NCBI GenBank assembly: GCA_036898135.1
Contig: CM072517.1
Coordinates: 60,100,990-60,164,989 of the forward strand
DNA from: Oncomelania hupensis
Taxonomy: Eukaryota > Mollusca > Gastropoda > Littorinimorpha > Pomatiopsidae
Length of the DNA stretch: 64,000 bases
Reading direction: 5' to 3'
Positions 23,101 through 34,346 of this stretch are shown here, piece by piece. A program made the position numbers and the translations under genes. Below the pieces are notes generated by a model, which saw nothing but the letters and a program-made list of their open reading frames with translations, searched no databases and was not told the DNA's origin. The stretch's first letter is position 1. Every line of letters starts with the position of its first letter.

Positions 23101-25284
23101 AGTCCAGTGGAAAAGGGAAACAATATTTGGTAAATATGTTACAGCACGATATTAATAAACATCCAATAATTCCTCTGCATTGTATCAATTTCTTTTAATC
23201 CTTGCTAATGTTTAGTCATCTTCACAAGGCATTTTCTCAAAGAGTCTTCCAGCTCAAACGTTCTCAGTTCTTGCACATAAGTATGTATTTAATTTTTCTT
23301 TTTGCTCGAGTCAATAAGGTTCGAATGATTATTGCAAGTATCGGACTCGTTACACTGATCAGTCAAAGAATTGTCTCCTCCAGAATTTTAACACGGTATA
23401 TTTTGCAAGTATCGACTTGAAAGTTCATTTTTTTGCTGAAATTAGCCATACACACAAAAAGGATATGGTAGGCTGGCTCAAGGGAGGTAAGCGATGACGT
23501 GGCAATGGAGAGAGGAAAGCCCCCCCCCACCCCCCCCCACCCCGGTCAAACCACTTCCAGACTTCTTCCCTCAGTATGGACAACCCAGCCCAGAAATAAT
23601 GGCGGAGCAAGCCAGCGTCTCAGTGATGCAATAGAGTTCTGAAACAACACTAGCCTATCCTCAGCTACCACATATAATTTAAAACTGACGCTCGAAGAAC
23701 CTCAACGATTTCCCCTTTTCATTTATTCTTAATACATCTAAATTATTGTACACAAATAATATATGTATTCGTAATGACATTCATGCTTGCTGCACAGCCA
23801 TTCATGCATATATATTTATAAAAATGATACCTCTTTTCCCCCCACCCAAAGTTCGGCCATTGAACAGAGCACCTACCAAAATAAACCAAAAAAACTAAAA
23901 ATACATTCACCCTCAAAGGCACAACCAACAGCGTCAAAGAAAGGTTCTCAACCTACCACCCAACTCGTGAGGCCAGAGAGGAAACAACTGCAGCAACAGC
24001 TTTTCACGATGGAGTCGCAACCCAGCAACCACACACATCGTCATCCAAAGAAAAACAATAGAGTTTTCACTAAGGTCTATGCTCTCCGTCAGCACCCTTT
24101 GAAAGCTAGCTGGCATCTAACCCCCTTTTCGTTCTAACCTATTATACGAGTATGTTATAAACTAGAAATCCTTTTGACAATCCAATCAAAAATTAACTTA
24201 CAAAAATACACGCCTAAACACAACGCTCACCGCATATTATATTAGGCCTACTAAATTCGCACTCTAAAAACGCACGTGCAACTCGACAGAACGTGTTCCC
24301 TGCAGCAGCAAACACGGTCAAAACTATGCACACTGCATAGTGAACATACACTGTACTTGCGGATACGAAATTGGCTCGTGACAAGGGTCATGATCTTTTA
24401 AAGTCCGCGCGACGGAATTAGTGTGCGTATAGACTAACCGTCGGTTGATGTTTTCCTCTGAAGGAGTAAGGAAGCGCTTGACTGCGAATCAGGCTCGTGT
24501 TTGGGGGGTATGTTTTGTTTTTGTCAGTGGCACTGCTGGTCGCCAACCTTGATTCAGTTGTTTTGCCGTCACTTTCACCACTGATCCTCCCCTTCTCCCT
24601 ATTTCCGCCCCCCTCCCTCTCCTCCTCCCCTGGTATCATGAAAAACAAGATGGCAAACCACTCAGTTGCATTTCCAGGCACGTGCACCCAATCCACATAT
24701 ATAATTTGCATAATCTTGATAACAAAATGGCGGCCCTGACCCTGTTAAGGGTGATGGGCATTAAGTAAGTTATGACAAAAACTGTTTGTTCTGTAGAGAC
24801 ACACCCACTTCCTTATGGCATGCTATGTTTGCTTCAGTTCCCTCCTTCCTCCCCTCCCCTACCCCTCCCACTCCCATCACCTCCAACCACCACTGCCCCA
24901 GCGCTGTGATGATGCTTTTTGTGTGGAAATGTTTGTACACTTATTGAAAGTTCATTCATTTATTCATTCATGCTAAGGGCCAACTGACATAATGCACTCT
25001 TTGCTATCCCCATCCAATTCTAGGTGTTCTCAGATTTGCATGAAAATGTGGGGGAAAAGAATGGGTTGTTTGTTTTTTAAAGGTGAATCAGCTTTCAGGG
25101 CACACAAATTTGAATTATATGTAAGTGTAATACACAAGGAAATCAAAAGGCAATTTTTGAGTTTTCTATTGAAGACAACTTTCGTTCGATTGCCAGTGTT
25201 CTGTGGAAATGGGCTATTGAATTCTTTTTATTGGGGATTGTGCTGTATAAAAAGCAATTATTATTAAAAATTATTATTATTATA

Positions 25285-25328
<44 letters not shown>

Positions 25329-27204
25329 ATAATGATATCCCTTTCACATTCCGAAGCAAGAATACTTCAACTTTCCAGCCCAGAAGAAAATAAATCTTAT
25401 ATATGATTTAAACAGCTGTTCACATGTACTTTTTATATGACATTAAAACTCTTACAGTACACTGATCTTTTCATCTCACTTGTAACTTGGTAGGACTGAA
25501 CTTTTTGTTTGATTATGTAGATCTGCCTTGTTTGATTTACCCCATCCCTGGTTTCATTATTATGCTAATCACTGCGGCATTCACATTGTCCCATTTTTAA
25601 ACTTGAAGATTCTTACTTTGGTTGGAGGTGATGGAGGGAGTGTTTGGAGTGAAGGAGGGAGTGTTTGGAGTGATGGAGGGAGTGTTTGGAGAGATGGAGG
25701 GAGTGTTTGGAGCACTTTGTATCCTTTGCCAAACATTATTTCCGTGATTATAATTTCAATTCTCATTTGTTTTTTTCAAATTTAGTACTTAAACTTTCTC
25801 AGTTGTGGATATCATTATTTATTTGACGGGGTATCCCCAGTATCTGTAAGAAACAGATGAAAAAAACACCACCTTTTGTTATTAATCAGGTACTAAAGCT
25901 CTTGGTGTTTTTATGATACCCAGAGCAAATATGGAGTTAAATTGACTCCAAAATACAGTAAATGCTAAAGTGCCATTACAAAAGTGGAACCATGTGAGAT
26001 AAATCACAATTTGGAAAATCAAAAACACACATACAAAAACAAAGATGCTAGACCACTGACCTAAAGCGCTCAAAACAAACTCGGCACATATCCCACATCA
26101 TTCTCAGCACATATCCCACATCATTCTCAGCACATAGCCCACATCAATATGCTGTTTCTGTGTTTGTCTGTCTGTCTTTTTGTGTTGGTGTGACTTTCTG
26201 TCCATCCTCTCCGTTCTTGATAGTTGTGATTTATTTCCTTTTTCTTCCCTTTTGCCCTTGTTTCCTTATTTTTGTGGTTTTGACGTTCTTAAAACTACAG
26301 GTGCAGTTAGTAAAAAATGTTGCACTTTCAGTTTCGGATCTCTCATCATGCAAATATAGGAATATTGAAGCTTCCCCTATGATGATGATGTAGACTTGTA
26401 ATCAGCACAACTCCACCATGGCAGTATTCGCAGTGCGCATTCGAAAAAGTGTTTTTTTTAACATATGAAAGATGCACACTGCTAAAAACACAAGTGTCTT
26501 TTAATTCAGCTGAGGATGCATCTTCAAGCGCTTTCTGAAACGGTCTACTTTGTCTGTATTTCTCAGTTCTTGTGGGAGAGTGTTCCAGAGTTTGGGACCA
26601 CAGTGAGAGAAGGTTCTCGGGCTCATGCCCTTCTTTCGATGGTTATCGACACTAGGAGTTGATAGTATTGACTGAGAGGATGAGCCAAGTGACCGTGATG
26701 GACTATGACGCAGAATAATTTCACGAAGGTATGATGGCGAGGTCTGCTCTTTGACGCATTTGAAACAGAAGGAGAGAACATTTTGGTCAATTTTCTCTTT
26801 GACTGGTAACCAGTGGAGGTGTCTGAGGACTACCATGAACATTTGCATCCAAGATGTGACTAGAAGCAAGAGGTTTTGCATGAGAGGATTTTGTTAGATA
26901 CTTCTATAGAGGCTTCTTTTTGTTGGTGAACCTAGACTGTCACACAGATGTGTAGTGAAAGCTAGAAATTGAATTGGCCCACTGGACTAGCAAGTCCGAC
27001 AACATTACTAACTCCCAGCATTTCTTACTGTACTAGTCTAAAGACAACTCTCACACAAAGCGAAGGTTGCACAGTTTGCAATTTAAGTGAAACTTGAAAG
27101 AATCGTTGAAAATAGTCAGGTCAATAAATCTGTATTCACACACACAAAATTACAGTGAACATTTGGCATGTCGCTCATAATGTACAATAACCACATCGGG
27201 CACG

Positions 27205-27263
<59 letters not shown>

Positions 27264-28199
27264 ACGCATTGGGCATGCTCACAACTAAACAAAGAGTACA
27301 CTAATAGAATGGGTGGAAGGACCAGATATTGGCACACAAAAAAAAGAAAACAAAGAAAAGAATAGGTCGCCAATCAGATGAGTTAATGTGTGTGAATAAA
27401 CATTAGGGATCTTTCAGAAGTAAGGGATTTTTGCTGTGACTACTTTTTCTTTTTATGGTAGCTGCGAGGTGGCTTCATATGCCATGCAATAACGAGCTTG
27501 ACCTACTTCCAGGATCTTGCTTCAAACTTCGTTCTAAATCTCAAAACAAGTGCCCATACCCATTTTCACATTTAAAATGGTTGAGTTGTCATACAAGCAA
27601 TGTAATAAACATAAAAATTAGTTTTCGACAAAACCACCAAGAACGATTTTGTGAACTTTCACCTTTGCATACTAATGAGAGCATAAACTGCTGAGATCAC
27701 GGACAGGAAGCAGTGCACAATCGCTTTCACAATGGAAATCACTCGCTTCCGAAAGATCCCTATTACAATAAAATATTGAATTGAATTAATTTGAAATCAG
27801 TTATAAGGCTTAGGTCACTCGAGAGAATTTTCCTGGCATTTGGCGACCAGGCAATTGCTTCCAGAATCCAATCACTCCTCAGTCTTACACATTAAGGAAA
27901 TACGGTAGTAGTATTAGTAATAATAATAATGAACTTTTATATAGTGCAGTCTCCTGTAACTAGAGTATGTGGTTAATAATTGAACAATTACCAGGTTAAA
28001 CAACTGAACATTTGGAGTTCTTAATTAATATGGTTTGCATTTTTGTTGTGTTTTCTAGTGACAGGGTGTTTGTGAATGGAGTCATTCGATATGACGAGTA
28101 CACAGACAATGAGGATAACGTTGTGAGGGCCACCACCATTCTTGCCAGTAAGACTTTGGTGATTTGAAAACTTAAAATGTGCTCTCTCTTTCTCTTTTT

Positions 28200-28254
<55 letters not shown>

Positions 28255-28283
28255 CTTTCTCTCTCTCTCTCTCTCTCTCTTTT

Positions 28284-28358
<75 letters not shown>

Positions 28359-31151
28359 CTCTTTCTTCTCTCACTTATATTTACAATCTCTGCTTACAGA
28401 ACAACTATTTTCCAATTGCCTTAAAACAGGCTAAGCTTATTCCTTTATTGATATTATTCAAATCGGGCGGTGATAGGAAAGACCCCTCAAATTACAGTCC
28501 ATTCTCTATATTGTCTGTTATATCAAAACCACCTCAGAAACATACAAACTACCACCTCTTAGCGCATTTCAAACATAATCAATTCCTTCCCCCTGACCAA
28601 TCTGTATTCAGGGCTCATCACTCATTAATCAGTCTTGTTGACCAGTGGCTGAACAAGATTAATGATAATGATTTTTGTGGTGCCATTTTTTTGTACATGG
28701 CGCCAAAGCTTTTGATGTCATTGACCACACGCTGCTTTTGTGAGGGTGCTGTTTTTTTTTAAATATAAATAGTATCCCCACTTTCTGGAAATTTAGTGCT
28801 TTAAATTTCAACTGTCGCTGTCTTTCTCCTTTGTCCTTTCTCATTCCTACTCTGTTTTTTCAATCTACTATACTATCTTTTCCTTCGCTAGATCAATCAC
28901 CAACCTTTTTTCTTGAAAACTCTTCCAAAACTCCTCATTTGTCTATGAGGTCTGTTGGGTCAGCTTGGGAATATTTGACACTTTCTGCCAAATGGGTCAC
29001 TAGGGTTTTCTATGATATTATTATTTAGCAATGTAGGCATTTTATATGTATGTGTTTTATTGATATTTTATAATGAAGTTTGTATTCTATTTTTTGTTTG
29101 TGAACAGGGATTTGATAAATTAGAGTATAGCCTCAGCTATAGCCTTAGCATCCCTGCATGTGATGCCTTTATTGTAAAGTGACCGGCTGGTGGAGTTCCT
29201 TCAGTGTTAGCACTAGGGTTGTTTCAGCAGATCTTTTATAAGGATCAGGGGTGAGTCCTCTTTCAACCAAGTTGTGGTCCTGATTTTGTGGTCCTGATTC
29301 GGCTCTTTGCAGTGCAGTCTGCAGGACCCTATAAACAATAACTAACTAACTAACTTACTTCTAACAAAACTCTCACACTATGGACTTGGATTGATTTGGT
29401 TTAACTTATAAGTGCTTTTCTCAGAGACAGTCATCAAAGTGTGCACGCAAACACCTCAACATCGAGCATGCAGGTTGTACCGTACTGCGTACCACAAGGG
29501 TCGGTATTAGGCCCTCTGCTCTTCGCTATATATATAAAAGATCTTCCCCTTCATATTAAGAATTTATGTGAACTTTTTTCAGATGACACTACCATACATT
29601 CTAGCAACACCAATTTAAGTCATGTATCCAAATCACTGCAGGAAAGTTTAAACCAGTTGACTGAGTGGACTGAGCTAAATCATATGTCAATTAACCCCCC
29701 CCCCCCCCCCCCCCCTCCAAAAAAAAAAAGTGCATGATAATAACAACTAGATTTTGCCATAATATAACCTCAACATTTCAGAATTTAGCGGTTAGTAATA
29801 CAATTATGAAAAAGTCACCCATCATAAAGTGTTTGGAGTCAACATTGATAACAACCTGTCTTGGTCAAATCACATTGAACTTTTCTCTTTCACCCTCTCG
29901 CCCCAAATCCGTCCGTCCTTCTCTCTCCCCCCTCCCCTCTCTCTTCCCCTCCCCATCTCCCTTTCTTCCTCTTTCTCATTCTGTGTGTACCTGTTGGTAG
30001 TTTATATAATTCATTTAGTTATTACAGGGATTTTAAAAAATACATATTGCATGTATATGACAGCTTTATGCACATAACGTAACTTGTGCATTATAATAAT
30101 TTTACTTCCAATGATTACGGACAATACTCGCAAATAGTGACACACTATTAGTGCATCCTTCTTTTAATATTACTTCCCCTTCTCCCTTTTCCCCCTTACC
30201 TCCCCTTTCTCCTTTACCCCCCCCCCCCCTCCCACTCTTTTTGACTTCTTCTCCTCTCTCTCCCTGTCAGTGGTAGACTAGTGCAGGAAAACATGTTACA
30301 AAATAAGACCAACTTTGCTATGTTTTTTGTCCTGCCAGTTTCTCTGATTTTGGTCCGTTCATCTTTCCTGTAAAAGAGCTCTCTTCCATTTTGTTGCCTA
30401 ACAATGTCATAGCGTCTTTTCTTTTCTAATTATTAATTAATTAAGATAACGCCTTTGAGAGGCAGGACCGCTTAACTGTTGAGAGAAAAATTATGGAGAT
30501 GCTGCGAAGTGTTGTCAAGTAAAAGAATTGACGACAAACTTACTTTTAATTTTATTTATCTCTTAAATATTTTTTTTTTATAGTGCGTTTTTTTCAGCTT
30601 AAGAGCTGCTCAAGGCGCTGGCCAATGCAAGGTCTGACTCAAGCTGCCTTAAGCGCCCGCTTGATGGTGATTGGGTCGATGAGCTGTAATTCATGAGACA
30701 AATACAGAGTATCAAAGTGTTGAATAAAATAATTGATTGTCAGTGGTTTCAGTTCTAAATGCTGCTTCTGGCAGATAATGAAAATTAAATACGCTTTTTT
30801 ATCCTACTCTTTTGCGGTTGGCTTTTACTCCGTAAGAAGCTTTCAACGAAATGCATGTCTAGAGAACCTTTTCGTCTGGTGTATTTTATATCTCTTTTGG
30901 CTTTCAGTCCTCTGTCTCCTCTTAAACTTAAAGTCATTAGATAAGTTCTATTAATGGGTGGGGTTTTGTTTATTTTTTTTTATTTTTTTTTTAAACTCGC
31001 ATGCATGTAACAATGCAAGTGTATGTACTGGCCCCAAAACCGAAAATCAATTTTTTTTGTTTCTGTTTGATTTTCAGATGACCTTGTCAACCTGACCAAA
31101 CGCTATTTGTCGGAGGAAGAGGGAGCAGAATCGGCTAGCAAGGGCTTCTAG
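17115..31151 (+). CDS. SSBP1: Mitochondrial single-stranded DNA-binding protein, complete 6-exon gene
   Basis: Coding exons 17115-17141, 17352-17451, 20096-20215, 22521-22608, 28059-28147 and 31078-31151 join with matching phases to 498 nt, or 165 residues (vertebrate SSBP1 is about 148). The protein coats single-stranded mtDNA as a homotetramer during replication. Residues 1-40 form a basic, acid-poor presequence (MFAKGLLNL..., RCLQR) typical of matrix import. The OB-fold follows: VNLLGRVGRD (about 47-56), VCVFSLATN, WHRVSVF (91-97), KKG (110-112) and GVIRYDEYTD. A Glu-rich C-terminal tail ends at TAG. The start was chosen because the frame has a TAA at 17091-17093 and the first Met after it is 17115. 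Two out-of-frame ATGs (17084, 17098) lie just upstream; whether they are transcribed is unknown. Identity is secure. The first exon and the 20215 donor are the least certain parts. Confidence 0.93.
17170..17320 (-). repeat. SINE S2 fragment with (TAA)n, SSBP1 intron 1
   Basis: After a short (TAA)n, the sequence matches the reverse of S2 (TTTTTGAAATGTTTATATTG...GTCCAGTACCATT). It fills most of the 210-bp first intron and creates a false upstream reading frame. Confidence 0.6.
17352..17451 (+). CDS. SSBP1: SSBP1 exon 2 (rest of presequence)
   Basis: The acceptor TTTTGTTTCAG ends at 17351 and the donor GTAAGC starts at 17452. It encodes an Arg/Cys-rich stretch and then a Gly/Asp linker, ending with one base of a split Cys codon. 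Confidence 0.85.
18070..18165 (-). repeat. SINE S1 3'-body fragment
   Basis: The segment GAGCTGCTCAAGGCGCTGAC with CAATACAGGATTTAACTC corresponds to the minus orientation of S1. Confidence 0.5.
18567..18797 (+). mobile_element. SINE S5, tRNA-Ser/Leu-like head, poly(A) tail
   Basis: The head has an A-box-like TGGCCAAGTGGGCTAAGGCG, an extended variable region and a B-box GTGGGTTCGAGCC, then a body with TTAGGTAGGTAGGGTTTAGG and an A17 tail near 18771-18787. It sits in SSBP1 intron 2. A minus-strand fragment lies at 2280-2350. Confidence 0.7.
18939..19488. mobile_element. 550-bp TIR element in SSBP1 intron 2
   Basis: Left end CAGGGGTGAGATTTA and right end inverse of CAGGAGTGAGATTTA. Both ends also carry a GTGAGGT(A/C)GCCCG subterminal block and GC-rich AGCCCG/CGGGCG words. 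No coding remains. The target duplication is not clear. hAT-like CAGG ends are suggestive only. Confidence 0.65.
20096..20215 (+). CDS. SSBP1: SSBP1 exon 3 (OB-fold strand 1)
   Basis: The acceptor TTTTCAG ends at 20095 and the donor GTCAGT starts at 20216. It encodes VNQVNLLGRVGRDAEMRG and VCVFSLATNN, the SSB family signature. The donor choice is inferred from phase: it leaves one base that completes Gly with the next exon. Confidence 0.9.
20278..21099 (+). mobile_element. 822-bp hAT-like DNA element with degenerate BED-type zinc-finger ORF
   Basis: Perfect 12-bp TIRs CAGGCATGCTAC lie at 20278-20289 and 21088-21099. Candidate 5-bp duplication TCATA/TCTTA (4 of 5). The interior from 20577 encodes 55 residues ending CTLC, then TGA (20742-20744). 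The same frame continues to about 20905 with CELNYKSAGVRALTDH...GH. The Cys pair and later His pair resemble BED-type fingers at the N-terminus of hAT transposases. The catalytic part is missing. It lies in SSBP1 intron 3. Confidence 0.72.
20577..20744 (+). pseudogene. N-terminal transposase zinc-finger remnant
   Basis: The reading frame is Trp/Lys-rich at first (DKREKNKWLWKWLERKHEDV), then carries YCTLC followed by an in-frame TGA. Downstream codons to about 20905 keep the same style and the paired His. One nonsense change plus loss of the catalytic domain makes it a pseudogene. Confidence 0.6.
21105..21480 (-). mobile_element. SINE S2, nearly full length (minus)
   Basis: It runs in reverse from a (TAA)n tail through CACATACACAACAAAAAC, AAGGCAAGTCACTATTAG and CAGAACACAC to a decayed tRNA-like head with TTTTGAACCTGCAAGC. 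It is immediately adjacent to the hAT-like element, in SSBP1 intron 3. Confidence 0.65.
22521..22608 (+). CDS. SSBP1: SSBP1 exon 4 (WHRV motif)
   Basis: The acceptor TTGTCTTAG ends at 22520 and the donor GTGAGT starts at 22609. It encodes VDWHRVSVFKPGLREKV and HLKK, matching the TxWHRISVF...KKG block of SSBs. Confidence 0.93.
22612..22706 (+). repeat. 31-bp tandem repeat, 3 units
   Basis: GTAGTTTGTTGTATCGTTCT...ATATAGTTTT is repeated three times almost exactly, starting right at the SSBP1 exon 4 donor region. Confidence 0.85.
22707..22935 (-). repeat. SINE S1 3'-body fragment (minus)
   Basis: GAGCTGCTCAAGGCTGCGG, CCGGATCTAACTCAAGCTGC, GAGCACAATCCTGGGTGAC and GGGGGAGAAGG follow the order of the 50826-51244 copy. 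Confidence 0.6.
22936..25630. other. SSBP1 intron 4 sequence, largely unidentified
   Basis: Contains a C-rich run (23519-23542), a weak S1 fragment and (TTA)n at 25271-25326. Nothing else recognised, despite frames of up to 116 codons that match no family I know. Confidence 0.4.
24395..24485 (-). repeat. Diverged SINE S1 fragment
   Basis: TATAGACTAACCGTCGGTTG...CCTCTGAAGGAGTAAGG resembles the GACTAGACCTCGGTTTATAC / CCGAAGGAGTAGG block of S1. Weak. Confidence 0.4.
25631..25713 (+). repeat. 21-bp minisatellite, 4 units
   Basis: GATGGAGGGAGTGTTTGGAG is repeated four times with single-base variants. Confidence 0.85.
26088..26150 (+). repeat. 22-bp tandem repeat, about 3 units
   Basis: CAGCACATATCCCACATCAT-type units in direct order. 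Confidence 0.75.
26501..26900 (-). pseudogene. LINE C-terminal RT fragment
   Basis: The minus frame (126 codons) encodes HLHWLPVKEKI, SRSLGSSSQSILSTPSV and SHCGPKLWNTLPQELRN, the terminal block of CR1/L2/Jockey-type LINE ORF2. It is 5'-truncated, with no catalytic motif. It lies in SSBP1 intron 4. Confidence 0.75.
27209..27259. repeat. (CA)n microsatellite
   Basis: About 25 CA units flanked by GTGCGCG and GTGCACG, which are Z-DNA-prone. Confidence 0.95.
28059..28147 (+). CDS. SSBP1: SSBP1 exon 5
   Basis: The acceptor TTTTCTAG ends at 28058 and the donor GTAAGA starts at 28148. It encodes DRVFVNGVIRYDEYTD and VVRATTILA, matching the G-I-Y-EY-D and ATTIIAD strands of the family. Confidence 0.93.
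28196..28355. repeat. (CT)n tract, 160 bp, in SSBP1 intron 5
   Basis: CT repeats with three TTTTTCTTT interruptions start about 50 bp after the exon 5 donor. A polypyrimidine sequence of this length so close to a splice site could influence splicing. Confidence 0.95.
28398..29885 (+). pseudogene. LINE reverse-transcriptase remnant interrupted by R560
   Basis: 28398-28737 encodes an RT N-terminal block (ILFKSGGDRKDPSNYSPFSI, QSVFRAHHSL). 29345-29885 resumes with the palm (VPQGSVLGPLLFAIYIKDL, then FSDDTT where FADDT is usual) and a later NIDNNLSWSNHIE-like segment. R560 copy 7 lies between. Stops, frameshifts and a poly(C) run make it inactive. It sits in SSBP1 intron 5. Confidence 0.8.
28738..29344 (+). 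repeat. R560 copy 7 (subfamily C) nested in a LINE
   Basis: Decayed 5' start, then ATATAAATAGTATCCCCAC through to a GGACCCTATAAACAAT end and an (AACT)n tail. Its insertion separates two halves of one RT frame. Confidence 0.82.
30590..30700 (-). repeat. SINE S1 3'-body fragment
   Basis: GAGCTGCTCAAGGCGCTGGC with CAATGCAAGGTCTGACTC matches S1 in reverse. Confidence 0.55.
31078..31151 (+). CDS. SSBP1: SSBP1 exon 6 and stop
   Basis: The acceptor TTTTCAG ends at 31077. It encodes the short acidic tail (DLVNLTKRYLSEEEG...) and TAG at 31149-31151. Confidence 0.88.
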
Positions 31152-31503
31152 ACCTTTATAGGACATTTTCTTTGCGAGGGCTGAAAAGTGTGTCTCCACT
31201 TTGCAGACAGTTTTGTGGCAAATGCGAGATGTTGGCATTCACATTGATGACATGCAAAGGTCATGTCGGTTAAGGTCTGCTGGAGGTCATGTCAATAGTG
31301 GTTGTGGTCATGATGTCACTGTGTGAATTAGGCAGAGGGATGCTGTTGTTGATTGGGACGTGTGTGGTAGAAGTAGTGACATAATGACTAATTAGGTCTT
31401 ATCTTGTGAAATGCTTCATGCTACTTGTGCCCAAGACATGTATATGCTGTATTTGTATTGCACTCGGCGTGCCTGCGGTTTGGGGAAGCATCAAAATGAT
31501 CAA

Positions 31504-31509
31504 AATAAA
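31504..31509 (+). promoter_or_regulatory. SSBP1: Polyadenylation signal of SSBP1
   Basis: AATAAA lies 353 bp after the stop. The intervening 3' UTR is unique sequence without recognisable repeats, and a T-rich stretch follows. Confidence 0.6.
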
Positions 31510-31597
31510 AGAAAATAACAACCCCATGCATTAGATTTGTTTATTTAAATTTTTGAACATTTTATTTTGTGCATTTTTAATTATTTCATTTTCTTCA

Positions 31598-31800
31598 GTG
31601 CATTTTACATTTTATTTGTGTGCATTTTCATGTCATTTCTTTCAGTGCATTTTACATTTTATTTGTGTGCATTTTCATGTCATTTCTTTCAGTGCATCTT
31701 ACATTTTATTTGTGTGCATTTTCATGTCATCTCTTTCAGTGCATTTTACATTTTATTTGTGTGCATTTTCATGTCATTTCTTTCAAAGCATTTTAAATTT
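31598..31800 (+). repeat. 47-bp minisatellite, 4 units
   Basis: Each unit contains TGCATTTTACATTTTATTTG followed by TGTGCATTTTCATGTCATTTC. The units are nearly identical, and degenerate units continue to about 31870. Confidence 0.88.
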
Positions 31801-32143
31801 ATTTGTGCATTTTAATTCCTTTCTTTGTTAGTTTCATTGCGTTTTAAAGTTTAGTTTGTGCATTTTAATTTCATTGTTTTGTACGATTAATGTAACAGCC
31901 AAACAACATAACATTTTGAAAAGTTATTAAGACAGCTGGAAATCATTAGAAAACGTATGGCTGAGTTTTTATAAAAAGTACTGTGTAAAAAGTACTGCCT
32001 CTTTTTGACTATTAACCACTGGGCTTGTTATTACCCCCTTAAGATTTTAACATTTTCATCATACAGACGCACATCTTTCTTATAGGTCTTCAAATCATTA
32101 CCAGGAAAATTGTATGCATATGCATCCTTAATTGAACGTATGA

Positions 32144-32625
32144 TGAAAACACACGTAATCTATTGTGATGAAAAACACTTAATCTGTTATGATGAAAAAC
32201 ACTTAACGTATAAGGCATTATGATGAAAAACACGTAACTATAATCTATTATGATGAAAAACACCTAATCTATCATGATGAAAAACATGACCTATAATATA
32301 TTATGATGAAAAACACCTAATTTGTTATGATGAAAAACACAACCTATAATCTATTATGATGAAAAACACTTAACTATAATGTATTAAGATAAAAAACATC
32401 TAATCTATTATGATAAAAAAACATCTAATCTATTATGATGAAAAACACCTATTCTATTACGATGAAAAACACCTAATCTATTATGATGAAAAACACCTAA
32501 TCTATTACATTGAAAAACACCTAATCTATTATAATCAAAAAACATCTAATCTATTATGATGAAAATCCATAATCTATTATGATAAAAAAACACCTAATCT
32601 ATTATGATGAAAAACTCTTAACCTA
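32144..32625 (+). repeat. About 24-bp minisatellite, roughly 20 units
   Basis: The unit is close to TATTATGATGAAAAACACC plus TAATC, with variable unit length (some units gain CTATAA or lose bases). AT-rich and not CRISPR-like, because there is no unique spacer. Confidence 0.88.
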
Positions 32626-32728
32626 TGGGTACACATTACTGAGGTACACAAAGTATGATGCTATCCGTACTTGGAGCATGTGAGTTGGGTAGGTAGGTAA
32701 ATAGGTGTATTAGTGGGGGATGTTACAA

Positions 32729-32985
32729 ATGCACACCCTACTCTTATGCCTTTGTTTATTAAATGAGAATTATTTTCACCGATACACATTGACATTGCCT
32801 CCCTAAATTGTGGCCCAATATATGTACGCCTATCTCTAAAGTTAATAAGTAGGCACACCCTTCATATTAAAACCTGCTTTTATGCCATTGTTTATTAAAT
32901 GAGAATGAGTTTTACAGACACATATTGACGTTGCCTCCCTAACTTGTGGTCCGAGTGTATACGCCCATCTCTAAAGTAAATAGCC
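32729..32985 (+). repeat. Tandem duplication, about 133-bp unit x2
   Basis: TTGTTTATTAAATGAGAAT, then ACATTGCCTCCCTAA-like and CGCC(T/C)ATCTCTAAAGT words occur in the same order in both units, about 85-90% alike. Confidence 0.8.
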
Positions 32986-33767
32986 CAAGTGCTCAACAGT
33001 TTTAAGATTTTTTTTTCCCCTTGGTAAGATCTCTTCAGTCCTGCCACTGAATTTGCTAAAGGGGTGTAATATGTGTGCCTTTCTTTTCAATGCTTTTGAA
33101 ATCAAACAGGTTTGCGTGGATTATATAGTGCTTCACAGTTTTAAGCCGAGGATGCATCATTCAAATCATTGCGTGCGTTCAATTTATGCTTGGTGGATTT
33201 TGCAACATTTCAGAACGAGAGAGGAGGAAAAATAAACACGATGAATCTGCTTCTATCAAACACAAACAATTTTACACTAGCGACTAGCATTTGACAAAGT
33301 AGTTCTGAAAGGCAAATATACCGAGCATTAAGAGCGAGTCTTATCTTAAGAATTATGTAAATTTTCTTGTGTAACTGAGGAAAATAAAATCGTGTTGGAT
33401 CTAGTTTTACTGGGCATAAATATAGTTGACTCTAATGACAAAGAAAGAGGGGGGAAGATGGGGTGGTGGACAATTTACAACTAGCAACTGGTTTTCAATC
33501 AATTTCATAATGTCTCTTGTGGTTCTTCTTGTGATTTCCCCTGTTGGGGTGCCGGGGATTTCAGTATAAATAGTATCTCCACTTTCTGGAAATTTAGTGC
33601 TTTAAATTCCCACCATGGAATTAGATCACTGGAAGGCTGGCTTTGAATCTAGGTCATGAAAGTGTGCAAACAGAATATTATTAAATTCAATAAAAACCAA
33701 ATATTGTAAAAATGTAAAGTGCATTTGTGATGAACCTTTAAATCTAAAACATCTATTATTTGATTGC

Positions 33768-34346
33768 ATACCCCCGTTGGGGTGCCGGGGGTTTCAGTAT
33801 AAATAGTATCCCCACTTTCTGGAAATTTTGTGCTTTAAATTCCCACTGTCGCTGTCTTTCTCATTTGCTCTTTCTCATTCCTGCTCTGTTCTATCAATCT
33901 GCTATACTATCGTCTTCTTTGTTAGACCAGTCTCCTATCTTTTTTCTTGAAAACTCTTCCGGGACAAGACTCCTTGTTTATGTATCAGTATGAGGTCTCT
34001 TGGATCAGCTTGGGAATATTGGACGCTTTTTGCCAGGTGGTCACTAGGGCTTCCTATGATGTTATTATTTAGCAATGTAGGCATTTTATAAGTATGTGTT
34101 TTGTTGATAATTTATAATGATGTTTGTATTCTATTTTGTTTTTGTAAACGGGGGTTCGATAAGTTGGGGTGAAGCCTCAGCCGTCCCCTGCGTGGGATGT
34201 CTTTATTGTAAAGTGACTGGCTGGTGGAGGGCATTCAGTTTTCCCACTAGGGTTGTTTCAGCAGATCTTTTATGCGGATTGGGGGTTGTCCGGTCCTGAT
34301 TTGGCTCGGAAGAGTCCGCTGGACCTAAAGCAACTGTTATGTAATG
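33768..34346 (+). repeat. R560 copy 9, full length, ATTGCAT flanks
   Basis: Complete subfamily B copy from CCCCCGTTGGGG to CTAAAGCAACTGTTATGTAATG. ATTGCAT occurs just before the 5' end and just after the (ATGTA)n tail. Confidence 0.87.

Noticed and set aside
32144..32625. CRISPR-like regular array
   Set aside because: Units abut each other without unique spacers, in a spliced eukaryotic genome. A minisatellite.
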